A stretch of 64,000 bases of DNA from CADCWN01 sp046328475 (GCA_046328475.1 JAXLWN010000012.1:62001-126000), one strand, 5' to 3'. Shown: positions 32,620 to 41,011, counted from the first letter of the stretch. Notes: generated by a model from the letters alone, not told the origin. Numbers and translations: made by a program.

Positions 32620-33903
32620 ATGAGCAAGAGATCGGGGGGTAGGACCGTGTCAGGAAACCCGCGCAGCATGTACGGCTCGTCGTTTTCGTTCGGCGATATC
32701 GAGAATTTCGCCCACATCAAGGTGATCGGCGTCGGTGGCGGCGGGAGCAACGCGGTCAACCGGATGATCGAGGCCGGGGTGCAGGGGGTCGAGTTCATCA
32801 CGGTGAACACCGATGCCCAGGCGCTGGTCCACTCCCGCTCGCCAGTCACGTTGCGGATCGGCGACAAGCTGACGAAGGGGCTGGGCGCGGGTGGCAACCC
32901 GCAGGTCGGCTCGAAGGCGGCCGAGGAGAGCAGCGAGTCGCTCTTCGACGTGCTGCGCGGCGCGGACATGATCTTTGTCACCGCCGGGATGGGGGGCGGC
33001 ACCGGCACCGGGGCCTCGCCGATCATCGCGCAGATCGCCAAGGAGGTCGGCGCGCTGACCGTCGGCGTGGTGACCAAGCCGTTCGACTTCGAGGGGGCGC
33101 GGCGCAAGGCGGTGGCCGAGCAGGGGATGGCGATGCTCAAGGAGCATGTCGATACCCTGATCACGATCCCGAATCAGCGGCTCTTGCAGCTGGTCGATAA
33201 GAACACCCCCTTCCTCGAAGCCTTCAAGAGTGCCGACGACGTGCTGCGGCAAGGTATTCAGGGCATCTCCGACCTGATCACCAAGACCGGGATCATCAAC
33301 CTCGACTTCGCCGACGTGAAGAGCATCATGCAGGACGCCGGCTCGGCCTTGATGGCGATCGGCCACGGGTCGGGCGATGGGCGCATGGTGAATGCGGCGC
33401 GGATGGCGATCGAGAGCCCGCTGCTGGAGATTTCCATCGACGGCGCGACCGGCGTGCTCTACAACGTCACCGGCGGCATGGACCTGGGCATGGTCGAGTT
33501 GGACGAGGCCGCGCGCGTGATCGCCGAGTCGGCCGACCCCGACGCCAACATCATCTTCGGCGCGACGATCGACGAGGCGATGGGCAACGAGGTCAAGATC
33601 ACCCTGATCGCCACCGGGTTCGACGAGCGGAACAAGGTTCGCTCGATCGGCAGCGGCGGCGGGCGGGGCACCGGCGGCGGCTTCAATCAGCCGTTCAGCG
33701 GCTTCGGCAACAACTTCGGCAACCTGCCGCCCGCGCGCACGCCGCAGGCGCAGCCGGAGCGCGATCGGGAGCGCGAGCGCGAGCGCCAGATGCCGCCGCA
33801 GGAGCGCCAGGCCGAGCAGCAGCGCCCGGCTGGTCCTGGTCGCGGTGGCAACCTCGATGACTACGAGTTCCCGCCGTTCATCCGGCGATTGAAGGACCGG
33901 TAA
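32620..33903 (+). CDS. ftsZ: Cell division protein FtsZ
   Basis: FtsZ is the tubulin-like GTPase of the division ring. It has IKVIGVGGGGSNAVNRMIEA, the tubulin signature FVTAGMGGGTGTGASPIIAQ, NLDFADVKSIMQDAG and, after a Gly/Pro/Gln/Arg-rich linker, the conserved tail DDYEFPPFIRRLKDR that binds FtsA. The start is uncertain: ATG 32620, GTG 32647 (GGGGGGTAGG upstream) or ATG 32668. The linker contains an RERERERE-type run. A strong terminator follows. Confidence 0.96.
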   Translation: MSKRSGGRTVSGNPRSMYGSSFSFGDIENFAHIKVIGVGGGGSNAVNRMIEAGVQGVEFITVNTDAQALVHSRSPVTLRIGDKLTKGLGAGGNPQVGSKAAEESSESLFDVLRGADMIFVTAGMGGGTGTGASPIIAQIAKEVGALTVGVVTKPFDFEGARRKAVAEQGMAMLKEHVDTLITIPNQRLLQLVDKNTPFLEAFKSADDVLRQGIQGISDLITKTGIINLDFADVKSIMQDAGSALMAIGHGSGDGRMVNAARMAIESPLLEISIDGATGVLYNVTGGMDLGMVELDEAARVIAESADPDANIIFGATIDEAMGNEVKITLIATGFDERNKVRSIGSGGGRGTGGGFNQPFSGFGNNFGNLPPARTPQAQPERDRERERERQMPPQERQAEQQRPAGPGRGGNLDDYEFPPFIRRLKDR

Positions 33904-33913
33904 GGTCGAGAGC

Positions 33914-33941
33914 GTAAGTCGTAAGTCGTAAGTCGTAAGAG
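33914..33941. repeat. Tandem 7-mer GTAAGTC x3-4
   Basis: GTAAGTC repeats three times, followed by GTAAGAG, right after the ftsZ stop and before the terminator hairpin. Confidence 0.85.
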
Positions 33942-33946
33942 AGATG

Positions 33947-33979
33947 GCGGGGGCGGCGATGTGCCGCCCCCGCTTGTTG
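33947..33979 (+). terminator. Terminator of the dcw cluster
   Basis: GCGGGGGCGGC and GCCGCCCCCGC form a perfect 11-bp stem with a 5-nt loop, followed by TTGTTGTT. Confidence 0.75.
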
Positions 33980-34028
33980 TTGTGGTATGGTCTGAGCAGG
34001 ATGGTGGCGCGCGGCGGGAGGTGCGGCG

Positions 34029-35288
34029 ATGGTGGCGGAGGAACTGGGGGCGATCCTCGGTGATTCGCTGGCGGGGGAGCGGCTGGTCTACACCAATGCC
34101 GGCGGGGGTGGTTTTCGCTACGAACCGGGGCGGGTGACGGTCACGCTGGGGGTGGGGGCGCTGCGGCGGCGCTATCCCGGGGCGCAGTCGGTGCGGCTGG
34201 TGCCGCCCGAGGGCTGGCGGCTGGGAACTGGCGCGGAGCGGCGCGAGGTGGGGCACGAGGAAACGATTGCCTGGGAGTTGGTGCCGGGTGGCGTGCCCGC
34301 CACCTGCGAGCAGGGGATCGCCATCGGGGTTGGCGGCGGCGGACTGCCGCTGGGAACGCTGCGCCACGTCATCCCGATCGAGGTGCGCGGCGAGAGCCAG
34401 TTTGACCCGGAACGCCACACCCTGCCGTTCCACAACGCGACGAGCGATTTTGGCCGGGTCGAGCCGCGCGCCGACCTCTTCGCGCGCACCTACCGGCGCG
34501 GGGGAACGGTGCTGGCCGATGCCTTTTTCAAGGGGTTGTACCGCGATATCGTTTTTCTGACTGCGGAGACCGACGCGCGCGGCAGCGGCGGGCTCTGCAC
34601 CGGGATGGCGCGCTATGCGCTGGAGCGGAGCCTGCGCGGCGCGGCGAGTGACGCGCGGTCGCTCAGCGCGGGGCAGCGGGCGAGCGAGATGGTCGAGGTG
34701 CAGGCGTGGCACGGGCGGCAATTGACCGACCGGGCGCTGCTCGCCGCCGCGCGCCAGTTCTTCGACCCGAGCCCGTCGGCCGCGTTCTACCGCTTCCGCG
34801 ACGAGCTCCTTGCCACCGGGCGGGGGGATGTCGCGTTCGACGTGGGCATCGCGCGCTGGGAGCCGTCGCCCGCGAAGTGGGGCGCGATGCTGGAGCATCT
34901 GGTCTCGATCGGGCACACGATCACGCCCTACGCCTTCCGGCAGGTCAGCGATGGGATGGCCGAGGTGTCGGTGTACGACCCGAGCTACCCCGACCGCGCC
35001 GATTGGCCGGAGAATGTGGTGCGCTTCGACCTCGTCAACGACCGCTATTTCTACCGTGGCTTCGGCTCGCTGGAGCGCGACGACCCGACGACGGTGCTAG
35101 CGGTGCCGCAGGGCAACTTCGAGGCTCCTGGGACCGCCTACGCCGCCTCAATCGCCAATCTGGCGCTGCATCCCGAGTTGCTGGCGGAGCAGTGGCGCGA
35201 GAACGGGGCGCTGCGACGCAACGTCGCGATTGCGGGCGGGGTGCTGGCGGCGTCGGTGGCGCTGCTGGGTCGCCGGGCGAAGCAGTAG
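34029..35288 (+). CDS. Papain-like (Cys-His-Asp) protein, function unknown
   Basis: The 419-aa protein is not a named family to me, but the order of motifs matches bacterial papain-fold proteins: GGLCTGMARYALERSL supplies a helix-capping Cys near residue 190, LVSIGHTITPYAFRQV a His near 295, and VSVYDPSYPDRADWPEN an Asp near 315. The N-terminal 120 residues look like an all-beta domain. A hydrophobic C-terminal segment (VAIAGGVLAASVALLG) followed by RRAKQ suggests a tail anchor. There is no signal peptide. It follows ftsZ on the same strand beyond a terminator, so it is probably transcribed separately. Confidence 0.65.
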   Translation: MVAEELGAILGDSLAGERLVYTNAGGGGFRYEPGRVTVTLGVGALRRRYPGAQSVRLVPPEGWRLGTGAERREVGHEETIAWELVPGGVPATCEQGIAIGVGGGGLPLGTLRHVIPIEVRGESQFDPERHTLPFHNATSDFGRVEPRADLFARTYRRGGTVLADAFFKGLYRDIVFLTAETDARGSGGLCTGMARYALERSLRGAASDARSLSAGQRASEMVEVQAWHGRQLTDRALLAAARQFFDPSPSAAFYRFRDELLATGRGDVAFDVGIARWEPSPAKWGAMLEHLVSIGHTITPYAFRQVSDGMAEVSVYDPSYPDRADWPENVVRFDLVNDRYFYRGFGSLERDDPTTVLAVPQGNFEAPGTAYAASIANLALHPELLAEQWRENGALRRNVAIAGGVLAASVALLGRRAKQ

Positions 35289-35425
35289 GCGGGCGGGCCG
35301 CACCCCAAACTGCAACGACATATCCCCTGACCGAAGCGTGGTGGGGGCGCGTCGCGACGTGCCCGCGTGTGGTAGTGATCGGCCGCACGCGGGGCGCACG
35401 GAGCAGGGCGGCTCGCGAGCCACCC

Positions 35426-35731
35426 CTACGAGGCAGGATGTAGTTCGTAGTGTTCGACCGTTGGCAGCAGTTCGAGTAGGAACGCGGTATCCGCAGGGTA
35501 GTAGACGGCGCGCTCGTGGTCCTCCCCGGTGAAGGCGCGGACGGCGTCGAGCGAGTCCCAGAAGGTGAGGGTGATGAACTCGGTCTGGTCGCCGAGGGTG
35601 CGGCGCAGCACCCAGGCTCCCTGGTGGCCGGGGGTGGCGCGATAGTCTTTCAGCCCGGTTGCGTGGAGGTAGGTCAGGTACTCGTCGGCCTGCTCGTTGC
35701 GGGTTGAGCCGCGCCAGATACGTGCGATCAC
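35426..35731 (-). CDS. Antibiotic biosynthesis monooxygenase (ABM) domain protein
   Basis: The 101-aa product has the small dimeric alpha-beta ABM pattern: MIARIWRGSTRNEQADEYLT at the start, PGHQGAWVLRRTLGDQTEFI and TLTFWDSLDAVRAFTGEDHE, ending with a YYPADTAFLLELLPTVEHYE strand. Such proteins include monooxygenases and haem-degrading relatives; the substrate is unknown. The ATG at 35731 has AAGGAGGCACC upstream. A long 7-mer array lies behind its start. Confidence 0.78.
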   Translation of the reverse strand: MIARIWRGSTRNEQADEYLTYLHATGLKDYRATPGHQGAWVLRRTLGDQTEFITLTFWDSLDAVRAFTGEDHERAVYYPADTAFLLELLPTVEHYELHPAS

Positions 35732-35746
35732 GGGTGCCTCCTTGCG

Positions 35747-35822
35747 AGTAGTCAGAGTCAGTAGTCAGTAGTCAGTGACGGGTAACGAGTGATGAGTGAT
35801 AAGTGATGAGTGATGAGTGATG
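35747..35822. repeat. Eleven-unit mixed 7-mer array (AGTAGTC then AGTGATG)
   Basis: Units run AGTAGTC, AGAGTC (6 bp), AGTAGTC x2, AGTGACG, GGTAACG, AGTGATG, AGTGATA, AGTGATG x3. It is the longest array in the window and shows one word turning into another. Confidence 0.85.
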
Positions 35823-35869
35823 AGGGGAGACTGCGGCCCCCCGCCTGTGGCGCGGCGGGGCGCGGGCTG

Positions 35870-36169
35870 TCAGCCTACCATCATTCGCAAGGCCACGATC
35901 GTTGCCAGCCCCGTCAGCATCGCGGCGAGGGTGTTCTTGGTGCGGAAGGCGACGAGGGTGGCTGCGCCAGCGGCAGCGATGCCGCCGGGGCCTTCGCGTG
36001 TCAAGGCGGGCGCGACGAGGGCGACGAGAAGGGAGCCAGGGAGGGCGCGGAGCAAGGTCGTCAGCCGGGGCGAGGTGGGGAGGTAGGCCATCAGCCAGAA
36101 CCCGCCCGCGCGCGTCAGATAGGTGACGAGGACCATCCCGGCGATCGTCAGGGCGACATCACTTCGCAT
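35870..36169 (-). CDS. azlD: AzlD family branched-chain amino acid exporter small subunit
   Basis: The 99-aa protein starts MRSDVALTIAGMVLVTYLTR and has four hydrophobic helices, with RAGGFWLMAYLPTSPRLTTL and RALPGSLLVALVAPALTREG as in AzlD/YgaH-type proteins. With AzlC it forms an exporter for branched-chain amino acids or analogues. The ATG at 36169 overlaps the azlC stop, so the two are coupled. Confidence 0.88.
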   Translation of the reverse strand: MRSDVALTIAGMVLVTYLTRAGGFWLMAYLPTSPRLTTLLRALPGSLLVALVAPALTREGPGGIAAAGAATLVAFRTKNTLAAMLTGLATIVALRMMVG

Positions 36170-36844
36170 CGCGCCACACCCCACAGAGACTCCCGGCGAG
36201 ACCGCCGAGCACGATGTACCACTGTCCGGGCAGCCAGTGTGCGGCGGTGATCGCCACGAGCGCGGCGACGAGCCAGGGGAACAGATCGTGCCTGCCGCGC
36301 CACATGCCGGTGAGGAGGGCGAGGAAGACGGCCGTGGCGGCGAAGTCGAGGCCCCAGCGGGTCGGGTCGGGCACGCGGTCACCGATGAGGTAGCCGAGGT
36401 GCTGCTGCTGCTCCAGGCGAACCAGAGGACGAGGCCGCAGCCGAGCAGGAAGCCACGGTCGCGCCCGCCGGTGTCGGCCTCGCGATGGGTCAGCGCCCAG
36501 GTCTCGTCGAAGAGGAAGAAGGCCGAACCGTAGAGTTGCGGGCGCGTTGTGCCCGCGAACCAGCCGCGCAGGGTTGCGCCGAGGAGCAGGTGGCGCAGGT
36601 TGACCAGCAGCGTCGCGGCCAGGACGCTGGTGAGCACCGGCGGGGTGGTCCAGAGGCCGATCACGACGAATTGCGCCGCCCCGGCACAGACGGTCGCGCT
36701 CATCAGCGCGGTCTCGGCGAGCTTCAGCCCGGCGGTCTGCGCCAGCGCGCCGAAAATGAGGCCGTAGGGGAAGGAACTGAGGGCGAGCGGCAGCGCCCGT
36801 CGCGCGCCCGTGGCGATGCCGCGCCGTGTGAACGGGGCGCTCAT
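36159..36844 (-). CDS. azlC: AzlC family branched-chain amino acid exporter large subunit, frameshifted
   Basis: The N-terminal part (ALPLALSSFPYGLIFGALAQ, LMSATVCAGAAQFVVIGLW, LVNLRHLLLGATLRGWF, YGSAFFLFDETWALTHREAD) starts at ATG 36844. After WFAW around 36400-36430 the frame is lost in a CAGCAGCAG run and continues in another frame (GYLIGDRVPDPTRWGLDFAA to LAGSLCGVWRDAK), stopping at 36159. A small indel in this run would restore the roughly 228-aa protein. ATG 36844 overlaps the stop of the upstream MFS remnant, which now supplies its promoter. Confidence 0.85.
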
Positions 36845-37059
36845 GCAACCTCCGCGATCATGGTTGACTGGATGCGCAGACCCGCCAGCCTCGGCCCGCA
36901 GGGCATGGCGAACTGCGCGGGCGTGGCGTCGAGGAGGAGGACGGCGGTGAGGGGTGGGGCCAGCGTGGTGATTTGCGAGCCGAAGAGGGAGATCGCTTGC
37001 CCGAGCCAGAGCTTCAGGAAATCGCTGTCTCGCCAGAGGTCCGGTCGCCGGTCTCGCAT
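36841..37059 (-). pseudogene. N-terminal remnant of an MFS transporter gene
   Basis: The 72-codon frame starts MRDRRPDLWRDSDFLKLWLG, with GGAGG seven bases upstream. It continues QAISLFGSQITTLAPPLTAV and LLLDATPAQFAM, the unmistakable first-helix region of drug/metabolite MFS exporters. After about 50 residues the similarity stops and an unrelated tail runs into the azlC start (ATGA overlap). A deletion seems to have removed the rest of the transporter and placed azlC behind its promoter and ribosome site. Confidence 0.75.
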
Positions 37060-37093
37060 GACACCTCCACCGCGCCATCGCTTGCCTGTCACC

Positions 37094-37122
37094 AGTATAC
37101 GCACTATGATGGTGTTGTGCAA
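37094..37122 (-). promoter_or_regulatory. Promoter of the MFS-remnant/azlCD unit
   Basis: On the minus strand TTGCAC (37122-37117) and TATACT (37099-37094) are 17 bp apart, pointing to the MFS remnant and azlC. Confidence 0.7.
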
Positions 37123-37203
37123 CCAGTAAAATAGTTTTGATGGTATCGCCAACGCGGGAGAGGGCGGTAGGCGTGGTACACTGGGGGTGAGCGAGCGGGG
37201 GAC

Positions 37204-37791
37204 ATGACCATGATTGCGCAAGAGCGGCCTACAACCGAGCCCGGCGGTCGCGACCCGGCACCCGGCGCGCTCGCGCTGGTGCAGGCGTTCCTCAACTCGA
37301 CCGATCTGGAGGAGGGCTGGGATCGCTTCAGCAGTCCCGAGGCGCTGCGCGATTGGCTAGTGGAGCGCGGCCTGCTGGAGGCGTCGGTGGCGCTGACCGA
37401 CGTTGACCTGTCGCGGGCGCTGGCGGTGCGCGAGGCGATCCGCGAAGTGCTCTACGCGAATAACGGCGGCGAGGCCGATGCGGCGGCGGTCGCGACGCTG
37501 AACGACTATGCCGCCGCCGCGCCGCTGTTGCTCCGGTTCGATGATGAGCTGGTGGCCGGGGTGGTGCCGGGGATCGGCGGGTTGGATGGGGCGCTGGCGC
37601 GGCTCTTCGCGATCATCCTCGCCGCGCAGATCGATGGCACCTGGCCCCGGCTGAAGGCGTGTCGCAACGATGTCTGCCGCTGGGCCTTCTACGATGCCTC
37701 GAAAAATCGCTCGGGGCACTGGTGTACGATGGCGATCTGCGGCAGTCGGCGCAAGACGCGAGCCTATCGCGCGCGGCGACGCGAAGGGTGA
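37204..37791 (+). CDS. CGNR zinc-finger (ABATE-domain) regulator
   Basis: The 195-aa protein has an N-terminal helical ABATE-type domain (LALVQAFLNSTDLEEGWDRF, RALAVREAIREVLYANNGGE) and the C-terminal CGNR zinc finger. The Cys ligands lie in CRNDVCRWAFYDASKNRSGH and WCTMAICGSRRKTRAYRARR, with Cys-x4-Cys and Cys-x4-Cys spacing. These are believed to be transcription regulators. The start region holds ATG 37204 or 37210. It is divergent from the MFS/azl unit, which it might control. Confidence 0.9.
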   Translation: MTMIAQERPTTEPGGRDPAPGALALVQAFLNSTDLEEGWDRFSSPEALRDWLVERGLLEASVALTDVDLSRALAVREAIREVLYANNGGEADAAAVATLNDYAAAAPLLLRFDDELVAGVVPGIGGLDGALARLFAIILAAQIDGTWPRLKACRNDVCRWAFYDASKNRSGHWCTMAICGSRRKTRAYRARRREG

Positions 37792-37827
37792 GGCCGTCGC
37801 CCATTCCAGCGTAACTCGGGGCACAGC

Positions 37828-37857
37828 GCGGCCCCGGCGAGTACTCGCCGGGGCCGC
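37828..37857. terminator. 30-bp perfect palindrome, bidirectional terminator
   Basis: GCGGCCCCGGCGAGT is followed directly by its exact complement ACTCGCCGGGGCCGC, between the convergent CGNR and trxA genes. No U tract is present on either side. Confidence 0.65.
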
Positions 37858-37881
37858 GTGCTGGGTTATTGCTGTGGCGGC

Positions 37882-38208
37882 TTAGCCGAGGTGCGGCGCG
37901 AGGTCGCGCATGAGGGCGGCCTTTGGCTTGGCACCGACGATCTGCTTGACCGGCTGGCCATCCTTGAAGAGGATCATCGTCGGGATGCTCATCACGCCGA
38001 ACTGGCCGGCGACGCGCTGATTCTCGTCGATGTCGAGCTTGTAGATGGTCAGGTTCTCGGCCTGCTCGTTGGCGATCTCGTCCAGCACCGGCGCGACCGC
38101 GCGGCAGGGACCGCACCAGGTGGCCCAGAAGTCGACGAGCACGTTGCCCTTCGCCTTCAGCACCTGCTGCTCAAACGTCGCGTCCGTCACAGGCTGTGGT
38201 TTCGACAT
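37882..38208 (-). CDS. trxA: Thioredoxin
   Basis: The 108-aa protein carries the active site FWATWCGPCRAVAPVLDEIA, the cis-Pro loop FGVMSIPTMILFKDGQ and the usual C-terminal helix (PKAALMRDLAPHLG). It reduces protein disulfides in the cytoplasm. ATG 38208 is preceded by GGGGGAGAG. Confidence 0.95.
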   Translation of the reverse strand: MSKPQPVTDATFEQQVLKAKGNVLVDFWATWCGPCRAVAPVLDEIANEQAENLTIYKLDIDENQRVAGQFGVMSIPTMILFKDGQPVKQIVGAKPKAALMRDLAPHLG

Positions 38209-38342
38209 TGGAATCTCTCCCCCTTATGGGTCTGTATTGTCCTCGCCGCAGCGCCCTTGCGCGCGTTGCGAGGCCTTCCACCAGATCGTAACGCGGGTCT
38301 ATCATGCACTATTCCGGCCCGCAGTTCAAGGCTTGGGGTGAC

Positions 38343-38405
38343 GGTTTGAAGGTTCAAAGGTTCGAAGGTTGAGTCCGGACTTGCGAACCTTCCAACTTTC
38401 AAACC
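38343..38405. repeat. Inverted 8-mer array GGTTTGAA
   Basis: GGTTTGAA, GGTTCAAA, GGTTCGAA and GGTTGAGT are followed by the imperfect complement CGAACCTTCCAACTTTCAAA. The words match those at 21449. Confidence 0.8.
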
Positions 38406-38506
38406 TGCCAACTCAGTCTGCAACTTCCGTGCCGTTCCGTGCCCTTTGACCTCGGGGCGCGCTGCCGACGATAATCCCCTCGGGGAAAGGCACGAGGAGG
38501 TGCATC

Positions 38507-39777
38507 GTGCGCGTTGGCGTCGAGGGGAGCTACTATCTCGAACCGTCGGTGGGGGTGGGGCAGTATGTCCACGGCCTCTGGCGCGAGTTCGCGCGCGGGT
38601 TGCCGGGGCTGGAGCCGGTGCTGCTGCTGCCGGGGCCGCGCGCGGCGATCACCGAGCAGATCGAGGGGGAGGTCGTCATCGAGGAGCCGCCGCAGCGCTT
38701 CTCGTCGGGCAAGGCGCGCAAGCTCTGGTGGGAGCAGGTCGGGGTGGTGCGGGCGGCGCGGCGCGCGGATGTGGCGCTGGTCCACCTGACCCATTTCTTC
38801 TCGCTGCCGCTGCGGCGCGATCGGCCCTACCTGGTGACGATCCACGACCTCGTGCCGCTCCTTTTCCCGGTCTACAACAACTCGCGCGCGATGCGGTGGT
38901 ACCTGCGCTTCGTCTGCGCCACCGCGCCGCGCGCCGACCTCATCCTGACCGATTCGGACCACTCGGCGCGGGATATCACCGAGCACCTGGGCGTTCCCGG
39001 CGAGCGGATTCGCGCGATCCACCTGGCGGCGGACGAGCGCTACCGGCCCTTGCCTGCGGACGATCCGACGATCGCGGCGGCGCGCGAGAAGTATGGGATC
39101 ACCGGCCCGTTCATCTTCAATGTGGGCGGGCTCGATGTGCGGAAGAACCTCGCCGCACTCCTGCGGGCGTTTGCGCTGGTGCGGTCGCAACTGCCGGACG
39201 GGCTGCAACTGGTCATCAGCCGGGCCGCGCACTCGGATAATGCCGAGCGCTATCCGATCTCCAGCCATTGGCGCGCGAGTTGGGCATTGCCGACGCCACC
39301 ATCTTCACCGGGCGGATCAGCGACGAGGAGAAGCTGGCGCTGCTGAACGCCGCCGAACTCTACGCCTATCCGTCGCTCTACGAGGGATTCGGCATCTCGC
39401 CGCTGGAGGCGATGCGCTGCGGCACGCCGGTGATCTCGTCCGACCGCTCCAGTCTGCCGGAGGTGATCGGCGAAGGAGGCTTGCAGGTCGAACCGACCCC
39501 CGAGAAGCTCGGGGCGGCGATCGCGTTCGCCCTGCAGACGCCGCACGAGTTGCGGGAGTTGCACCGCCGTGGGCTGGCACAGGCCGCGCGCTTCTCCTGG
39601 GCACGCACGGCGCAGGAGACGCTGGCGGCATACGAGGAAGTATTGCGGATTGCGGATTGCGGATTGCGGAAGGGACGGATGGTACAGCAGATGCCAGGCG
39701 ATAGTTACCCTGCGACGGTTGGACGAATGCGGATACCGGGTGGTAATCCGCAATCCGCAATCCGCAATCCGCAATGA
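38507..39777 (+). CDS. GT4 family glycosyltransferase, frameshifted
   Basis: A retaining sugar transferase of the GT-B fold. Seen are MRVGVEGSYYLEPSVGVGQY (GTG start at 38507, GAGGAGG upstream), YLVTIHDLVPLLFPVYN, LILTDSDHSARDI, GPFIFNVGGLDVRKNLAALL and, in the second frame, LALLNAAELYAYPSLYEGFG and SPLEAMRCGTPVISSDRSSL with the E-x7-E nucleotide-sugar site. One base is missing near 39258-39264: one more C in TATCC restores the frame. After about residue 380 the frame runs through a 7-mer inverted repeat to 39777, giving a repeat-encoded tail. It probably builds a surface polysaccharide with the next gene. Confidence 0.87.
39642..39775. repeat. 28-bp perfect inverted repeat made of 4 + 4 heptamers
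   Basis: ATTGCGG x4 at 39642-39669 is the exact reverse complement of 39748-39775, which is four shifted AATCCGC units. The 78-nt loop encodes the glycosyltransferase tail. The downstream arm includes the start codon bases of the next gene. Confidence 0.9.
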
Positions 39778-40877
39778 AGGTATTGTTGCTGCACAAGGCG
39801 CTGGTGAACGGCGCGTACCAGAAGAAGGCCGAGGCGCTGGCGGCGATTCCGGGGGTCGAACTGACGGTGATCGTGCCGCCGTCGTGGCGCGAATTGCGGG
39901 CCGGGGTGCAGCCGCTCGAACGGCGGCACACGGCGGGGTATGCGCTGATCGTCGCGCCGATCTGGTTCAATGGGCACCACCACATCCACTGCTACCCGAC
40001 GCTCGGGCGGATCGTGCGGCGCGTGCGCCCGGATGTGTTCCACGTGGACGAGGAGCCGTTCAATCTGGCGACCGCGCAGGCATTCCAGGCGGCGGCGCGG
40101 GTCGGCGCGCGGTCGCTCTTCGTCACCTGGGCGACCGTCTACCGGAATTATCCACCGCCGTTCAGTCTCTTCGAGCGCTACACGCACCAGCGCGCGGCGG
40201 CGGCGGTCGCCGGGAATCAGGATGCGCTCGATATCCTGCGTCGCCGGGGCTACTGCGGCCCGGTCGAGATCGTGCCGCTGGCGATCGATCCCGACCTCTA
40301 CCCGCCGCGCCAGGAGGCGGCGCGCGGCGACACCTTCACCATCGGCTTCCTCGGGCGACTGGTGCGCGAGAAGGGGGGGCATGTCCTGCTCGATGCGGCG
40401 GCGCGATTGCGCGGCGACTGGCGTGTGTTCTTCATCGGCGGCGGCGTGGAGGCGGCGAATCTGCGGGCGCAGGCCGAGCAACTCGGCGTCGCCGGGCGGG
40501 TCGAGTTTGTCCCGTCGGTGCCCTCCACGGAGGTGCCGCGCTGGTTGCAGCTGCTCGACGCGCTGGCGGTGCCGTCGCTGACGATGCCGAACTGGCAGGA
40601 GCAGTTTGGCCGGGTGATCATCGAGGCGATGGCGGCGGCGGTGCCGGTGATCGGCTCCGATTCGGGCGAGATCCCCCGTGTCATCGCGGACGCTGGCCTG
40701 GTGACGGCGGAGGGAGATGCCGCTGCGCTCGCCACGGCGCTGCAACGGCTGCTGGATGACGAGCCGGAACGACAGCGGTTGGGTGCTGCCGGTCGTGAGC
40801 GGGCGCTGGCGAACTATACCTGGGAACGGGTGGCGCGGCAGTATCATGGGCTGTATCAGCGGATGTTGGAGGGATAG
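39774..40877 (+). CDS. GT4 family glycosyltransferase
   Basis: The 367-aa protein starts MKVLLLHKALVNGAYQKKAE, with HHHIHCYPTLGRIVRRVRPD, FTIGFLGRLVREKGGHVLLD, WRVFFIGGGVEAANLRAQAE and QEQFGRVIIEAMAAAVPVIG (the E-x7-E site, with GEIPRVI). It is a cytoplasmic nucleotide-sugar-dependent transferase acting in exopolysaccharide or glycolipid synthesis. ATG 39774 overlaps the previous stop and lies in the arm of a 28-bp hairpin, so its translation may depend on ribosomes reading through from the upstream gene. Confidence 0.92.
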   Translation: MKVLLLHKALVNGAYQKKAEALAAIPGVELTVIVPPSWRELRAGVQPLERRHTAGYALIVAPIWFNGHHHIHCYPTLGRIVRRVRPDVFHVDEEPFNLATAQAFQAAARVGARSLFVTWATVYRNYPPPFSLFERYTHQRAAAAVAGNQDALDILRRRGYCGPVEIVPLAIDPDLYPPRQEAARGDTFTIGFLGRLVREKGGHVLLDAAARLRGDWRVFFIGGGVEAANLRAQAEQLGVAGRVEFVPSVPSTEVPRWLQLLDALAVPSLTMPNWQEQFGRVIIEAMAAAVPVIGSDSGEIPRVIADAGLVTAEGDAAALATALQRLLDDEPERQRLGAAGRERALANYTWERVARQYHGLYQRMLEG

Positions 40878-40932
40878 CCCTCACCCCGCCGCGCTGCGGC
40901 GCGGCACTCCCTCTCCCGCGAGAAGAGGGGAG
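40878..40932. repeat. Dispersed intergenic repeat, family C, copy 3
   Basis: CCTCACCCCGCCGCGCTGCG opens, then CCCTCTCCCGCGAGAAGAGG, a hairpin that follows the glycosyltransferase stop. Confidence 0.7.
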
Positions 40933-40971
40933 GGAGCTGGCGAACATCATGGGCGTTTGCGGAGCGGGCCT

Positions 40972-41006
40972 ATTCCGCACTCCGCACTCCACATTCCGCA
41001 TTGGAG
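40972..41006 (+). repeat. Tandem 7-mer ATTCCGC/ACTCCGC array ending in a ribosome site
   Basis: ATTCCGC, ACTCCGC, ACTCCAC, ATTCCGC and ATTGGAG lead into GGAGGAGGG before ATG 41012. The words and the final GGAG unit are the same as before ddl. Confidence 0.85.
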
Positions 41007-41011
41007 GAGGG

